NCBI GenBank assembly: GCA_904386005.1
Contig: CAJFKR010000001.1
Location: 101,130 to 139,524 of the forward strand
Origin: Candidatus Flemingiibacterium merdigallinarum
GTDB taxonomy: Bacteria; Bacillota; Clostridia; Oscillospirales; CAG-272
DNA: 38,395 nt
Reading direction: 5' to 3'
Shown: positions 1-8,102 of the stretch, one piece after another
How the letters are laid out: the number at the start of each line of letters is the position of its first letter
How positions within the stretch are numbered: the first letter of the stretch is position 1
The notes under the pieces: generated by a model
Database searches by the model: none
What the model saw: the letters and a program-made list of their open reading frames with translations, nothing else
Told to the model about the DNA's origin: nothing
Program-made: the position numbers and the translations under genes

Positions 1-129
1 TTTGAGACTATAAAAAACGGCAAGGGCATAGCCTTTACCGTGCCGCTGACGAGCACGATAGGCGTCGCGGTATATCGTTTTCTTGCCAACAACAGAGGAG
101 GCAGCCAATGGAACACAGCCACGAAGTGA
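1..129 (+). CDS. P-II-like protein, C-terminal fragment
   Basis: Open from the window edge to a TGA at 127-129, 42 residues visible. The stretch KGIAFTVPLTSTIG lines up with QGIAFSLPVDNVVG near the end of the complete P-II-like protein that follows, so I read it as the C-terminal part of a tandem paralogue. Its last codons overlap the next gene by 22 bases, which implies translational coupling. P-II proteins are small trimeric sensors that bind nucleotides at subunit interfaces; such tandem copies often sit beside a DUF1538 membrane protein, but that neighbour would lie outside the window. The 5' end is missing and the assignment rests on this short similarity. Confidence 0.5.
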   Translation, partial: FETIKNGKGIAFTVPLTSTIGVAVYRFLANNRGGSQWNTATK

Positions 130-416
130 TAATCTGCATTGTAAACGCGGGGCATTCGGACAGCGTCATGGACGCGGCGAGGGCTGCGGGCGCGCGCGGC
201 GGCACAGTCATGACCGCTCGCGGCACTGCGAACAACGAAGCAGAAAAGCTATTCAACATATCGATTCAGCCCGAAAAGGAGTTAGTGCTGATCATAATGG
301 AGTCGGGCATACGCGACGCGATACTACGCGCGCTCTACGAGGGAGTAGGTCTGGGCACTCCGGCGCAGGGAATCGCGTTCTCGCTGCCGGTTGACAATGT
401 AGTGGGAATGGATTGA
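108..416 (+). CDS. P-II family signalling protein
   Basis: 102 residues, slightly shorter than canonical GlnB/GlnK (about 112). The strand-helix opening EVIICIVNAGHSDSVMDAA, the segment GARGGTVMTARGT where the T-loop begins, and the closing QGIAFSLPVDNVVG fit the ferredoxin-like P-II fold. The T-loop tyrosine used for uridylylation in GlnB is not evident, so control is more likely by direct nucleotide binding. AGAGGAGG sits 7 bases before the ATG, inside the end of the preceding P-II-like gene, which supports this start. Nothing nitrogen-specific (amtB, glnA) is nearby, so the partner is unknown; a membrane target of the DUF1538 type is an inference from family knowledge. Confidence 0.75.
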   Translation: MEHSHEVIICIVNAGHSDSVMDAARAAGARGGTVMTARGTANNEAEKLFNISIQPEKELVLIIMESGIRDAILRALYEGVGLGTPAQGIAFSLPVDNVVGMD

Positions 417-497
417 CGAGCAGGTCAGCGGGGAAGCCCCCGCGGGCACAGGTCAGGGTCAGCGTCGGCTTATTGCCGGTTTATACCTGATCAATGG

Positions 498-528
498 TCG
501 GGGAGAGCCGTTTTACGGCTCTCCCCGA
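498..528. terminator. Strong hairpin after the P-II genes
   Basis: A perfect 13-bp inverted repeat (TCGGGGAGAGCCG / CGGCTCTCCCCGA) with loop TTTTA. It is not followed by a proper T-run, so it may act as a weak or factor-assisted terminator or as a transcript-end stabiliser. The rest of 417-624 holds no gene; a small palindrome GCATAATATTATGC lies near 570. Confidence 0.5.
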
Positions 529-624
529 GACTGCTTTACAAGGAGAGTGATTCGTTATACTGCATAATATTATGCGGAAATGTTTGTCGAAATAGCCGAA
601 AATTTGTGAAAGCCGCGAATGGTA

Positions 625-653
625 TTGACAAATATGTGCGGTTATGATATTAT
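625..653 (+). promoter_or_regulatory. Sigma-A type promoter
   Basis: TTGACA (625-630), a 17-base spacer and TATTAT (648-653). Predicted start is near 660, giving a leader of about 30 bases before the lipoprotein gene at 692, whose GAGGTG ribosome site is at 681-686. Confidence 0.75.
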
Positions 654-691
654 TGTTGTAGAGACTATCGTCAACACTGTGAGGTGAATAT

Positions 692-1819
692 ATGATGAAA
701 CCGAGATTTATTCTGGCGATCGCGATGATACTGACGCTGACGCTGTGCGGCTGTACAAGGGAAGTAACGCGCGACGATTTACCCGAGCTGATGTCGGATT
801 TCAGCGCGCCGCAAGCGGTGAACAATCAAGCCGACCACTACGCCGTGCTGAACGGTGAGCATTACATCGACCTCAATCGGCTGTCACCTGACGGAACGCT
901 TGATAAAATCGCGGACAATGTACCGCCAGGCAATCCGTATATGGCTGACTTCAAATACCTTGCAGCCGACGGTGAGTATCTGTACTGCAACGCGAAAAAT
1001 ATGCAGACAAGCGAGGAAAACGAATATCATATGCGCTCCGGCATTTACCGGATAGATGTGACAAACAACACAATCATACCACTGCTCGAATGGGAAAATG
1101 ACGAATATACCTACAGCAATCCTTGGTTGTATCTGCGCGACGGTTACATATATTTCTTGCTGGATCTACAGCTTTGCCGAATTAAAACCGACGGCACGGA
1201 ATTTGAGAAGCTGACAGATTACAACGATAGTTATCGCTGTACGAACTTCTTTATCGACGATAATGGTTACTGCTATTATATACAGAATTTGACCTTATAC
1301 CGCGCATCGGACACGAGCCTTGCCGATTCGGAGGAATTGATTTCTGATGTCGGAAAGGTGACGCTCTACGACGGATATCTGTATTACAGCGACAGCATAT
1401 TGAGTGAAGATTCGTCCTGTCTTTACCGTGTGCCGCTCGATTTCAGCAGCGACGTTCAACTGCTCGCTGACGATATGTCGTTTAATTCATATTACATCTG
1501 CAACAACGCGATTTATTACTGCAAAAACGACCCGATCATCGTCAAAGAAAATCCGGACGGTACAAAAACGCGCAATTCTAATCAGGGTCAAATCAATCGC
1601 ATCGACCCCGCGACCGGCGAAATCACCGCCGTTACGACAAAATCTGATTTGGCTGTTTCGGAGATATACAATGCCAATGACAAGGCAGTAATAGTGAGCG
1701 GACACACAAACGCCGATTTGATTGCCGAAAACGGTATAAGCAAATATTTCATCCTGCCGGTCGGGACAAATCAATATTTTCTCGTAGAGGACAAAACGCT
1801 CGCGCTCGCCGGAACCTAA
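692..1819 (+). CDS. Lipoprotein with propeller-like repeats (DUF5050-like)
   Basis: 375 residues. A short charged N-terminus, a hydrophobic run and the lipobox LTLCGC around residue 20 mark a lipid-anchored exported protein. The mature part is a series of short strands with aromatic-rich motifs such as YLYCNAKN, GYIYFLLD and GYCYYIQN, alternating with RI-type steps; this is the look of DUF5050 and related bacterial beta-propellers that face the outside. No catalytic motif is visible. GAGGTG lies 5 bases before the first ATG; a second ATG follows directly. The next lipoprotein starts only 15 bases after the stop, so the two probably form an operon and may act together at the membrane. Function unknown. 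Confidence 0.7.
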   Translation: MMKPRFILAIAMILTLTLCGCTREVTRDDLPELMSDFSAPQAVNNQADHYAVLNGEHYIDLNRLSPDGTLDKIADNVPPGNPYMADFKYLAADGEYLYCNAKNMQTSEENEYHMRSGIYRIDVTNNTIIPLLEWENDEYTYSNPWLYLRDGYIYFLLDLQLCRIKTDGTEFEKLTDYNDSYRCTNFFIDDNGYCYYIQNLTLYRASDTSLADSEELISDVGKVTLYDGYLYYSDSILSEDSSCLYRVPLDFSSDVQLLADDMSFNSYYICNNAIYYCKNDPIIVKENPDGTKTRNSNQGQINRIDPATGEITAVTTKSDLAVSEIYNANDKAVIVSGHTNADLIAENGISKYFILPVGTNQYFLVEDKTLALAGT

Positions 1820-1834
1820 TATCGGAGGTGCGAT

Positions 1835-3976
1835 ATGAAAAATTACACCCGCATGACCTCGCTGTTCCTGCTTTTCGCATATGCTTTCTGTTTGTTAAAC
1901 CTCAGCGGCTGCGATTCGGACGAAACTGTGGTCGATGTACCGCCCGCCGGACTTGTAGCGAATGAGTTCTACAGCTACGGCGAGCTTCGCGGCTCGCCGT
2001 ATGTTTATGGCGACAATATCTATTTATTGCAGTTGGACGGTACGCTGACCGTGTATAATCCTTCCGATGGCGCGACTGTCGAGACAACACTGTCCGGATG
2101 GGACGGCAATGTATACCTGCTCGCGGCAAGCCCTGATGGTATTTCGGTGGTCACAAACGATACCGGCGCAAAGACATTGTGGAATTATATCGACGGGACT
2201 TTGGTTAGCAGCGTCGAGCTGACGCAGCTCGGCGTCGATTACGATACGCACCTCGCGCGCGACGGCGAGAATGTGGTCGTCGGCTATAACCAGTCGCTCT
2301 ACTATTACAACAGCGCCGGCGAGCTGACCGCCTCGGAAAGTCTTGACGGTGAGCTCTACTGGCTCGGGAATATCGCGTCGGACGACGGCGTTGACGTCTG
2401 CGCGCTGGTATACGACACAGGAAATCTGCGCCTTTTGTCAGTTTCGGACAAAATAAGGGAGCTTGACAGTATTGTCCTCAACCCGACCGACGAGACAGCC
2501 TTTGATTTCGCCTGCGACGAAAGATATATATATATCTGCACCGAATACGGACTGATACGCTACTCGTTCGAATCGGGCGAGCGCGTCGAGCTCTGCGAGT
2601 GGACGGCGGCGGGTATTCTCAGAAGCAGCATATACGACTTAATTGTATATAACGGAGCGCCGTTGATTTGCGGCTATAATTTGATCAATCAACAGTCAGT
2701 GTTATTGTCGCTTGCCGAGCGAGAGGGCGGTGTTGAAACTCGCACGAAGATTGTAGTCTATTACCTTGAGGACGGCACGAATGTTGTACCGAATAATGTT
2801 ATTTGGTTTAACAGCATATCAGAGGACTTCTACATCGAATGCGTCGAGTATCGAAGCGTTAACACGTCGGCAGAATGGGACGATCTTATGACCGCTTTCG
2901 ATCTTGATATCATCAGCGGTGACATTGGTGATGTGCTGATATTACCGAGTTATATCGACTACAGTAAATACGCCAAACAAGGCGCGTTCCTCGATTTGTA
3001 TGAATCGGTCGACTTCGACTTTGACTCGCTGTACACCTGCGCGACCGAGCCGTTCGAGACAATCGACGGCGAGCAAAGTCGGCTGTATGTTGTCCCCACC
3101 GGATTCGCTCTGCGAACGCTCTTCTGCAAGACCGACAACCTGCCGGACGGCGAATGGAATCTTGACACATTTGTTGAGCTGACAAACTCGGGAGAAGTCC
3201 TGCTCGGCGGACTGACGCGCGACAAGTTCCTGTCACTGCTATACAACGGCGTTGACAGCTACTTCGACCTTGACACCGGCAGATGCGAGTTTGACAGCGA
3301 CTCGTTCGTGCGGCTGCTCGAATTCGCCGCGTCGCTCCCCGAGCGGGTCGAATTCGACGACGATGACGTCCTGCCCTACCGCAGCGACGAGATACTGATG
3401 TACGAGGCAGACTTCATGTCATTCCCCGAGCTTCTCGACCTGAAAGCGCGCTTCGGTTTCGACGAGAGTATAACGGCGGTCGGCTATCCGTCGGCAAGCG
3501 GCGGCTCGGCGGAGCTTGACGCGAGCTACTACGCGGCGATTTCATCGCAGACCGAGAATGTCGAGGGCGCGTGGGAATTCATCGAATTCATGCTGTCGAG
3601 CGACTGTATACTGAACAGCAGCCGCCGCGGTATGCGCTCGATTCCGTCGAGCCGCGACGTGGTCAGACAATGGGCGGATGTAGAGCGCGGGTTGTACTAC
3701 TATTACGCGCCGGACAGTCTCGCCTGCCGCGTCCGCGAAGAACCGTCGGCTGATCTGCCGGAAATGGAGGGCAGAATCGAAATAATCGTAAACGACGAAA
3801 TCATCGCCGAATACGAGTCGGTACTCGACAATGTCCGGTACATTGACGCCGTGCCGGACGCGGTCGTGGCGATATTGAGCGAGGAAATCGAAGCCTATTT
3901 CGCGGGCGTGCGGGACGCCGAGGAGACGGCGGAGCTGATTCAGGGACGCGCGTCGCGATATGTATTCGGAGGATGA
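1835..3976 (+). CDS. Lipoprotein: propeller-like region plus solute-binding domain
   Basis: 713 residues. Signal peptide with lipobox NLSGC near residue 26. Residues about 40-300 are strand-rich repeats (SPYVYGDNIYLLQLDG, RYIYICTEYGLIRY) suggesting a propeller. From about residue 300 the protein changes to a family-1-type extracellular solute-binding fold: YYLEDGTNVVPN, then GDVLILPSYIDYSKYAKQG (the usual depicted-location segment), GAFLDLYES, a hinge region, and ENVEGAWEFIEFMLSS, a motif typical of these proteins near the C-terminal lobe. No permease or ATPase is adjacent, so the ligand and transporter are unknown; it may serve as a sensor instead. CGGAGGTG precedes the ATG by 6 bases. The same architecture recurs in the gene at 23955-26048. 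Confidence 0.72.
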   Translation: MKNYTRMTSLFLLFAYAFCLLNLSGCDSDETVVDVPPAGLVANEFYSYGELRGSPYVYGDNIYLLQLDGTLTVYNPSDGATVETTLSGWDGNVYLLAASPDGISVVTNDTGAKTLWNYIDGTLVSSVELTQLGVDYDTHLARDGENVVVGYNQSLYYYNSAGELTASESLDGELYWLGNIASDDGVDVCALVYDTGNLRLLSVSDKIRELDSIVLNPTDETAFDFACDERYIYICTEYGLIRYSFESGERVELCEWTAAGILRSSIYDLIVYNGAPLICGYNLINQQSVLLSLAEREGGVETRTKIVVYYLEDGTNVVPNNVIWFNSISEDFYIECVEYRSVNTSAEWDDLMTAFDLDIISGDIGDVLILPSYIDYSKYAKQGAFLDLYESVDFDFDSLYTCATEPFETIDGEQSRLYVVPTGFALRTLFCKTDNLPDGEWNLDTFVELTNSGEVLLGGLTRDKFLSLLYNGVDSYFDLDTGRCEFDSDSFVRLLEFAASLPERVEFDDDDVLPYRSDEILMYEADFMSFPELLDLKARFGFDESITAVGYPSASGGSAELDASYYAAISSQTENVEGAWEFIEFMLSSDCILNSSRRGMRSIPSSRDVVRQWADVERGLYYYYAPDSLACRVREEPSADLPEMEGRIEIIVNDEIIAEYESVLDNVRYIDAVPDAVVAILSEEIEAYFAGVRDAEETAELIQGRASRYVFGG

Positions 3977-4109
3977 GTTTGAAAATATATTTTCAAACTC
4001 ACGAGATTTTGCGACTTCGATGTCAAAGACATCGATTTTGCTTCGCAAAACCGTCGCAAAACATCGACATTAAGATGAAAGACTTTGCTAACGCAAAGTC
4101 TTGGTCAAA
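3974..4109 (+). ncRNA. Structured intergenic element, copy A
   Basis: Full-length copy of the recurring element, starting at the stop codon of the preceding gene. Parts: hairpin 1 (GAGTTTGAAAA/TTTTCAAACTC, loop TATA, 3975-4000); outer stem TTTTGCGAC (4007-4015) with GTCGCAAAA (4053-4061); two hairpins inside it (TCGATGTC-AAA-GACATCGA, 4017-4035, and TTTTGC-TTC-GCAAAA, 4036-4050); linker ACATCGACAT (4061-4070); last hairpin AGACTTTGC-TAAC-GCAAAGTCT (4080-4101); end TTGGTCAAAG. No co-oriented gene follows: a long hairpin at 4113-4144 comes next and proA is convergent. It may be a decayed or 3'-UTR copy. Whether it is transcribed RNA or only a DNA repeat is not shown. Confidence 0.6.
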
Positions 4110-4112
4110 GAA

Positions 4113-4144
4113 CAAAGCGTGCCGGCTTTAGTCGGCACGCTTTG
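4113..4144. terminator. Terminator-like hairpin between convergent genes
   Basis: 12-bp inverted repeat CAAAGCGTGCCG / CGGCACGCTTTG with an 8-base loop, between the lipoprotein operon and the converging proA. T-runs are weak on both sides. The remaining bases up to 4254 hold only a short hairpin (GAGTAT-TGGC-ATACTC). Confidence 0.55.
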
Positions 4145-4254
4145 ACATATCCTGACCGTATAGAATAGAGTATTGGCATACTCCGTTCGTTCGGGACAGT
4201 GTGTACCGCGGCTAATATAACGGTGATATCGCGTGAATCGCGGGTCTATCTCCG

Positions 4255-5496
4255 TCAGCGTATCTGACCGTTGCCGGTCACGAGGTACTTGTTCGTGGTC
4301 AGCGCGTCAAGTCCCATCGGACCGCGCGTGTGCAGCTTCTGCGTCGAGATGCCCAGCTCCGCGCCGAAGCCGAACTCGCCGCCGTCGGTGAAGCGGGTCG
4401 ACGCGTTCACATATACCGCGGCAGCATCGATTTCACTGCGGAATCGGTCGGCAGACTCCATGCTGCGCGTGATTATCGCCTCGCTGTGCTTGGTAGAATA
4501 GCGCGATATGTGCGCGATTGCTTCGTCGAGGCTGTCGACTACACGCACCGCGAGAATGTAGTCGTCGTATTCGGTCGCCCAGTCCGACTCGTCCGCCGCT
4601 TCGCAGTCGATGAGCGCGCGCGTGCGCTCGCAGCCGCGTATCACAAGCTCGTGCGTCAGCGCCGACTTGAACGCCGGAAGAAATTGCGCCGCGATATTTT
4701 TGTGTACGAGCAGTGTCTCGGCGGCGTTGCAGACCGACGGGCGCGACAGCTTCGCGTTCAGCGTCACCTTCACCGCCATGTCGAGGTCGGCGGATTCGTC
4801 TATGTAAACATGGCAGTTGCCCGCGCCGGTCTCAATTACCGGCACCTCGGCGTTCTCGACTACGCTGCGTATCAGCCCCGCGCCGCCGCGCGGTACAAGC
4901 AGGTCGATATAGCCGCGCAGCTTCATCAGCGCGGTCGCGCTCTCGCGCGAGGTGTCGTTGACGAGTGCGACCGAGTCAGCCGGAAGTCCGACCTCGCACA
5001 GCGCGTCGCGCATGAGCTGTGTCAGCACGCGGTTCGTGTTGATAGCCTCGCTGCCGCCGCGGAGTATGCAGGCGTTGCCGGTCTTTATGCAGAGCGCGGC
5101 GGCGTCGACCGTGACGTTCGGCCGCGCTTCGTATATTATTGCCACGACTCCGAGCGGGACGCGGATATTTTCAATTACAAGTCCGTTCGGGCGGGTCGTG
5201 CGGCTGCCCGAGCCGACCGGGTCGGCGAGCTTTATAAGCTCATGAAGGCTGTCGGCGATACCGGCTATTCGTTTGTCGTCAAGCTTCAGCCGGTCGAGCA
5301 TCGGCGCGGGTATGCCTTTCGCCGCCGCGTACTCGAGGTCGAGCTTATTCGCGGCTGTGATCTCGTCCGAGTGCTCAACAAGCAGCCGCGCAATCGCGTC
5401 AAGCGCGGCGTTCTTTTGCGCGGTAGAAGCGCGGGAAATCTCGGCAGAAGCGTTTTTCGCCGCCCGTCCGAGCGAAACAATATATTCGTTGTCCAT
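4255..5496 (-). CDS. proA: Gamma-glutamyl phosphate reductase
   Basis: 413 residues, the usual length for ProA. It reduces gamma-glutamyl phosphate with NADPH to glutamate semialdehyde in cytoplasmic proline synthesis. Aldehyde-dehydrogenase-type fold; family signatures visible include PLGVVAIIYEARPNVTVDAA, the catalytic cysteine C256 in SRPSVCNAAET, and the C-terminal FGFGAELGISTQKLHTRGPM followed by TTNKYLVTGNG. The start is supported by AAGGTGG 5 bases upstream. The kinase partner proB, often adjacent, is not in the window, so proA stands alone here. No clear -35/-10 pair was found in the repeat-rich upstream region, only a TATAAT-like box on the minus strand near 5615-5620. Confidence 0.95.
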   Translation of the reverse strand: MDNEYIVSLGRAAKNASAEISRASTAQKNAALDAIARLLVEHSDEITAANKLDLEYAAAKGIPAPMLDRLKLDDKRIAGIADSLHELIKLADPVGSGSRTTRPNGLVIENIRVPLGVVAIIYEARPNVTVDAAALCIKTGNACILRGGSEAINTNRVLTQLMRDALCEVGLPADSVALVNDTSRESATALMKLRGYIDLLVPRGGAGLIRSVVENAEVPVIETGAGNCHVYIDESADLDMAVKVTLNAKLSRPSVCNAAETLLVHKNIAAQFLPAFKSALTHELVIRGCERTRALIDCEAADESDWATEYDDYILAVRVVDSLDEAIAHISRYSTKHSEAIITRSMESADRFRSEIDAAAVYVNASTRFTDGGEFGFGAELGISTQKLHTRGPMGLDALTTNKYLVTGNGQIR

Positions 5497-5509
5497 ATTA
5501 CCACCTTGT

Positions 5510-5890
5510 ATAGTTGGGAGTGAGGTGAATCAAGTGAGGAGTTAGGCAAATTGAGTTAGGAGTGAGGAGTTAGGAGTTGCGGTAGGAAATCGCCGGAGGC
5601 GATTTCCTGAATTTATTATAAATTATGAGTGGTAAGTGGGCAGTTGATATGTACCGCCGCGAATCGATTCGCCGGTATTGTCGAAATACGCCAGCTTGTT
5701 TTAATAATCTGAAATTCGCCAACGGCGAATTTCTACATCAGCTATCCGATTCCGCGCCGCGGAATCGGATAGCACTCTCTGCCGCGAAGCGGCAGACCAC
5801 TCTCCACTCTCTCGGATTCCGCGCCGCGGAATCCGAGACCACTCTTTTTCTAAATCTTCCCCGATTCCGCTATGCGGAATCGGATCCCTT
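5510..5890. repeat. Array of palindromes between rhamnosidase and proA
   Basis: A 406-base gap with no credible gene. It holds imperfect direct repeats of GAGTTAGGAGTGAG type (about 5510-5578), then palindromes: 5584-5608 (11-bp stem, loop GGA), 5711-5733 (10-bp stem), 5741-5773 (16-bp stem around one base), 5778-5796 (8-bp stem, loop GAA), 5810-5838 (14-bp stem) and 5861-5883 (10-bp stem). Three palindromes share the core CCGATTCCG/CGGAATCGG or a close variant, and CACTCTC-like spacers separate several of them. The array covers the 3' side of the rhamnosidase gene and the promoter side of proA, and could end transcription, protect transcript ends or simply be repeat DNA. Confidence 0.75.
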
Positions 5891-5902
5891 TGTCCTCAAA
5901 CT

Positions 5903-8059
5903 TCAATCATTCAAAAACCTGTAGTTGTAGAATCCGCGTTCCCATTCGAATTCGATGTGCTTGCCGGTCACGAGCGGGATTCGCATATTCAGCCGCTCGA
6001 CGCTGCCCGGGATGTGCGGGCGGACGTCTACGTCGACAAAGCCGGGTGCCTTTGGCGAAATGCCGAGGATATCCTCGATAAGCACCGATATCGGCGAGCT
6101 TGCCCACGGATGGCAGAGACTCGTGTTCCACTTCTTGTCCTTGCCCCACGCCTCGAAGCAGGTAGTCGCGCCCTCGCGCACCATGTTGTACCACGAGTTC
6201 TCGGCCCTTGACGTCAGCATTTTGTAGATGTCCGAATAGAGTCCGAGCCGTGCCAGCGCTTTCAACGTGAAGTAGGCCATGTATACGCCGCTCGATGTGC
6301 CGCGGCGGCGTATAAGCTCGGCAATTGAGATGTGCGACTCGGGCTTCGCGAAGCCGAAATAGAGCGGCAGCACATTTGAGTGCAGCGACGCGTGGTCGCT
6401 CGTCTCGCTGTCGGCGTAGAGCTTCTGGTCGGGACGCCAGAACGCGCGGTTGTAGGCTTCGATCAGCTGCTCCGAGCGGGTGGCTCCGTCCTCGACTTTG
6501 ACTCCGGCGAGCTCGATCATGCGCTCGGTGCAGATCACCGCGCCGATGTAGAACGCGTTCATGACGTTATGCACGCCCTTGCCGATCGGCTTTGTGAGCG
6601 GGAAGTCGTAGTTGTCGCGCAGATTCTCGGGCCAGTCGACGAGATTCCACTTGCTGTCGACGCCGTCGAGCAGACCGTCGTCACGCTGATACTTTTCGAA
6701 GCTGGTCAGTATTTTGTCGCAGACCGAAATCAGCTTGACCAGCCCCTCGCGGTCGCCGGTGAAGTCGTAGTAGCGGAGCGCGATTATCGGGAATTGCAGC
6801 GAATAGTCGGCGATTTCCTGCATCAGCGAGCCGGGCGTGACCGCCATCAGTCCCTCGTCGATGAACGCCGACTCGACCTGATTGCGGACGGCTTTGCAGA
6901 ACAGGCGCGTGTCTCCGGTCAGCCAGAGCTGCGACGCGCTCGTTATAGTGAGGTCGCCCGCGTACTGCCCCTTTTCGCGGCCCGGGCAGTCGACGTAGAC
7001 CTCCTGCGAGCCGTATTTGACGCCGCGCTTGCAGATATCGAACACGCTTTGAAGCACGCTGTCGCTCGTATTGAGCGTACAGGCCGAGTCGTCGAACGGA
7101 TAATTCTGCGCCGCGACGTGAACCGAATTTATCTCGACGTCGTCGCCAAAGACGAGCTCGGCGTATCTGAACGCCTTGTAGTCGTACTGGTCGATTGTGT
7201 TTCTGCCCTCGGCTAAGATTATCTTTTCGCAGTAATTGCAGTTGGCGCGGGTCTTATAGCGGATACGCGTGTCCTGATTCAGCTCGCCCTCGACGCCGCC
7301 GTCGAGCTCCTCTGCGCAGCGCAGCTCGAGCTCGGCGCCGTCGCGTTTAGCGGTGACCGTGACGACGAGTCCGCCGACGACCTCGCCGCCGAAGTCATAC
7401 ACGGTCGAGCCGTTCCGCTCGCAGAAGGCGCGTGGGTCGACCGAATAGACGTCTAGCATCGGGAAGGGCTTGTCCGCGAAGGTGTAGTCGGCGTCGCGGA
7501 CTCGGACGCGCTCCCATTCGGTCGGAGCAATCCGCAGGTCGCGGTGCTCGAGGAACTGCGTGTCATATCCGATCTTATCGCGTCCGACATAGCTTTTGTC
7601 GACGCGGCAGCGCCAGTCGGTGTCGGTCGACAGCAGAGTCTCGCCGTCGCAGCAAAGGTCGCAGATGAAGCCGCAGCGCAAATCGCCGCTGTCGTAGGCG
7701 CGGTTGATAAGTCCTTGGTAGTAGACCTCGGCGCGGATAGTGTTTTCGCCCTCGCGCAGCAATGAGGTGATATCGGCGACGCAGTGATTATAGTCAAAGT
7801 AGTAGCCCTGCGCCGGACCCTGACCGGCGTAGCGGTCGTTTACATACAGCTTGACGTAGTCGTCGGCCGAGAAATGCAGGCTCGCCGACTGCGGGATTCG
7901 GTCGAGCGTGAATTCGCGCTCGAAGGTTATATGCAGATTTTTGAGTCCGTCGGGGTGCGAATACTCAATCTTTTCGCACTCGCGGTGAAAGACGTTGAGC
8001 GGCGCGAGGTACGCGAACTCGGCGAGTGTGATGAACTCGCCGCTGAATTTATCGTACAT
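5903..8059 (-). CDS. Alpha-L-rhamnosidase, GH78 type
   Basis: 718 residues, no signal peptide, so probably cytoplasmic and acting on imported oligosaccharides. N-terminal beta-sandwich: SASLHFSADDYVKLYVNDRYAGQG is typical of the carbohydrate-binding domain before GH78 modules. The (alpha/alpha)6 catalytic region carries YVDCPGREKGQYAGD, matching the GH78 motif DCPxRDExxGWxGD that bears the acidic residues, and GATTCFEAWG...SLCHPWASSP, matching the ATTxWExW...SxNH segment. The departures from consensus (REKGQYAGD, CHPWASSP) suggest a divergent subfamily, so the substrate may not be a plain rhamnoside. GAAAGGAA precedes the ATG. It follows the two small membrane-protein genes on the same strand (43-base gap) and may be their operon partner. 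Confidence 0.82.
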   Translation of the reverse strand: MYDKFSGEFITLAEFAYLAPLNVFHRECEKIEYSHPDGLKNLHITFEREFTLDRIPQSASLHFSADDYVKLYVNDRYAGQGPAQGYYFDYNHCVADITSLLREGENTIRAEVYYQGLINRAYDSGDLRCGFICDLCCDGETLLSTDTDWRCRVDKSYVGRDKIGYDTQFLEHRDLRIAPTEWERVRVRDADYTFADKPFPMLDVYSVDPRAFCERNGSTVYDFGGEVVGGLVVTVTAKRDGAELELRCAEELDGGVEGELNQDTRIRYKTRANCNYCEKIILAEGRNTIDQYDYKAFRYAELVFGDDVEINSVHVAAQNYPFDDSACTLNTSDSVLQSVFDICKRGVKYGSQEVYVDCPGREKGQYAGDLTITSASQLWLTGDTRLFCKAVRNQVESAFIDEGLMAVTPGSLMQEIADYSLQFPIIALRYYDFTGDREGLVKLISVCDKILTSFEKYQRDDGLLDGVDSKWNLVDWPENLRDNYDFPLTKPIGKGVHNVMNAFYIGAVICTERMIELAGVKVEDGATRSEQLIEAYNRAFWRPDQKLYADSETSDHASLHSNVLPLYFGFAKPESHISIAELIRRRGTSSGVYMAYFTLKALARLGLYSDIYKMLTSRAENSWYNMVREGATTCFEAWGKDKKWNTSLCHPWASSPISVLIEDILGISPKAPGFVDVDVRPHIPGSVERLNMRIPLVTGKHIEFEWERGFYNYRFLND

Positions 8060-8102
8060 TGCGGTATTTCCTTTCGAAGTCGGGGTACAGATGAGCGAGT
8101 CT

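Noticed and set aside
4330..5523. Long open frame on the plus strand opposite proA (nearly 400 codons)
   Set aside because: It is the complement of a well-conserved ProA frame; the product is Arg/Val-rich without motifs, as expected of an antisense shadow in GC-rich coding DNA.
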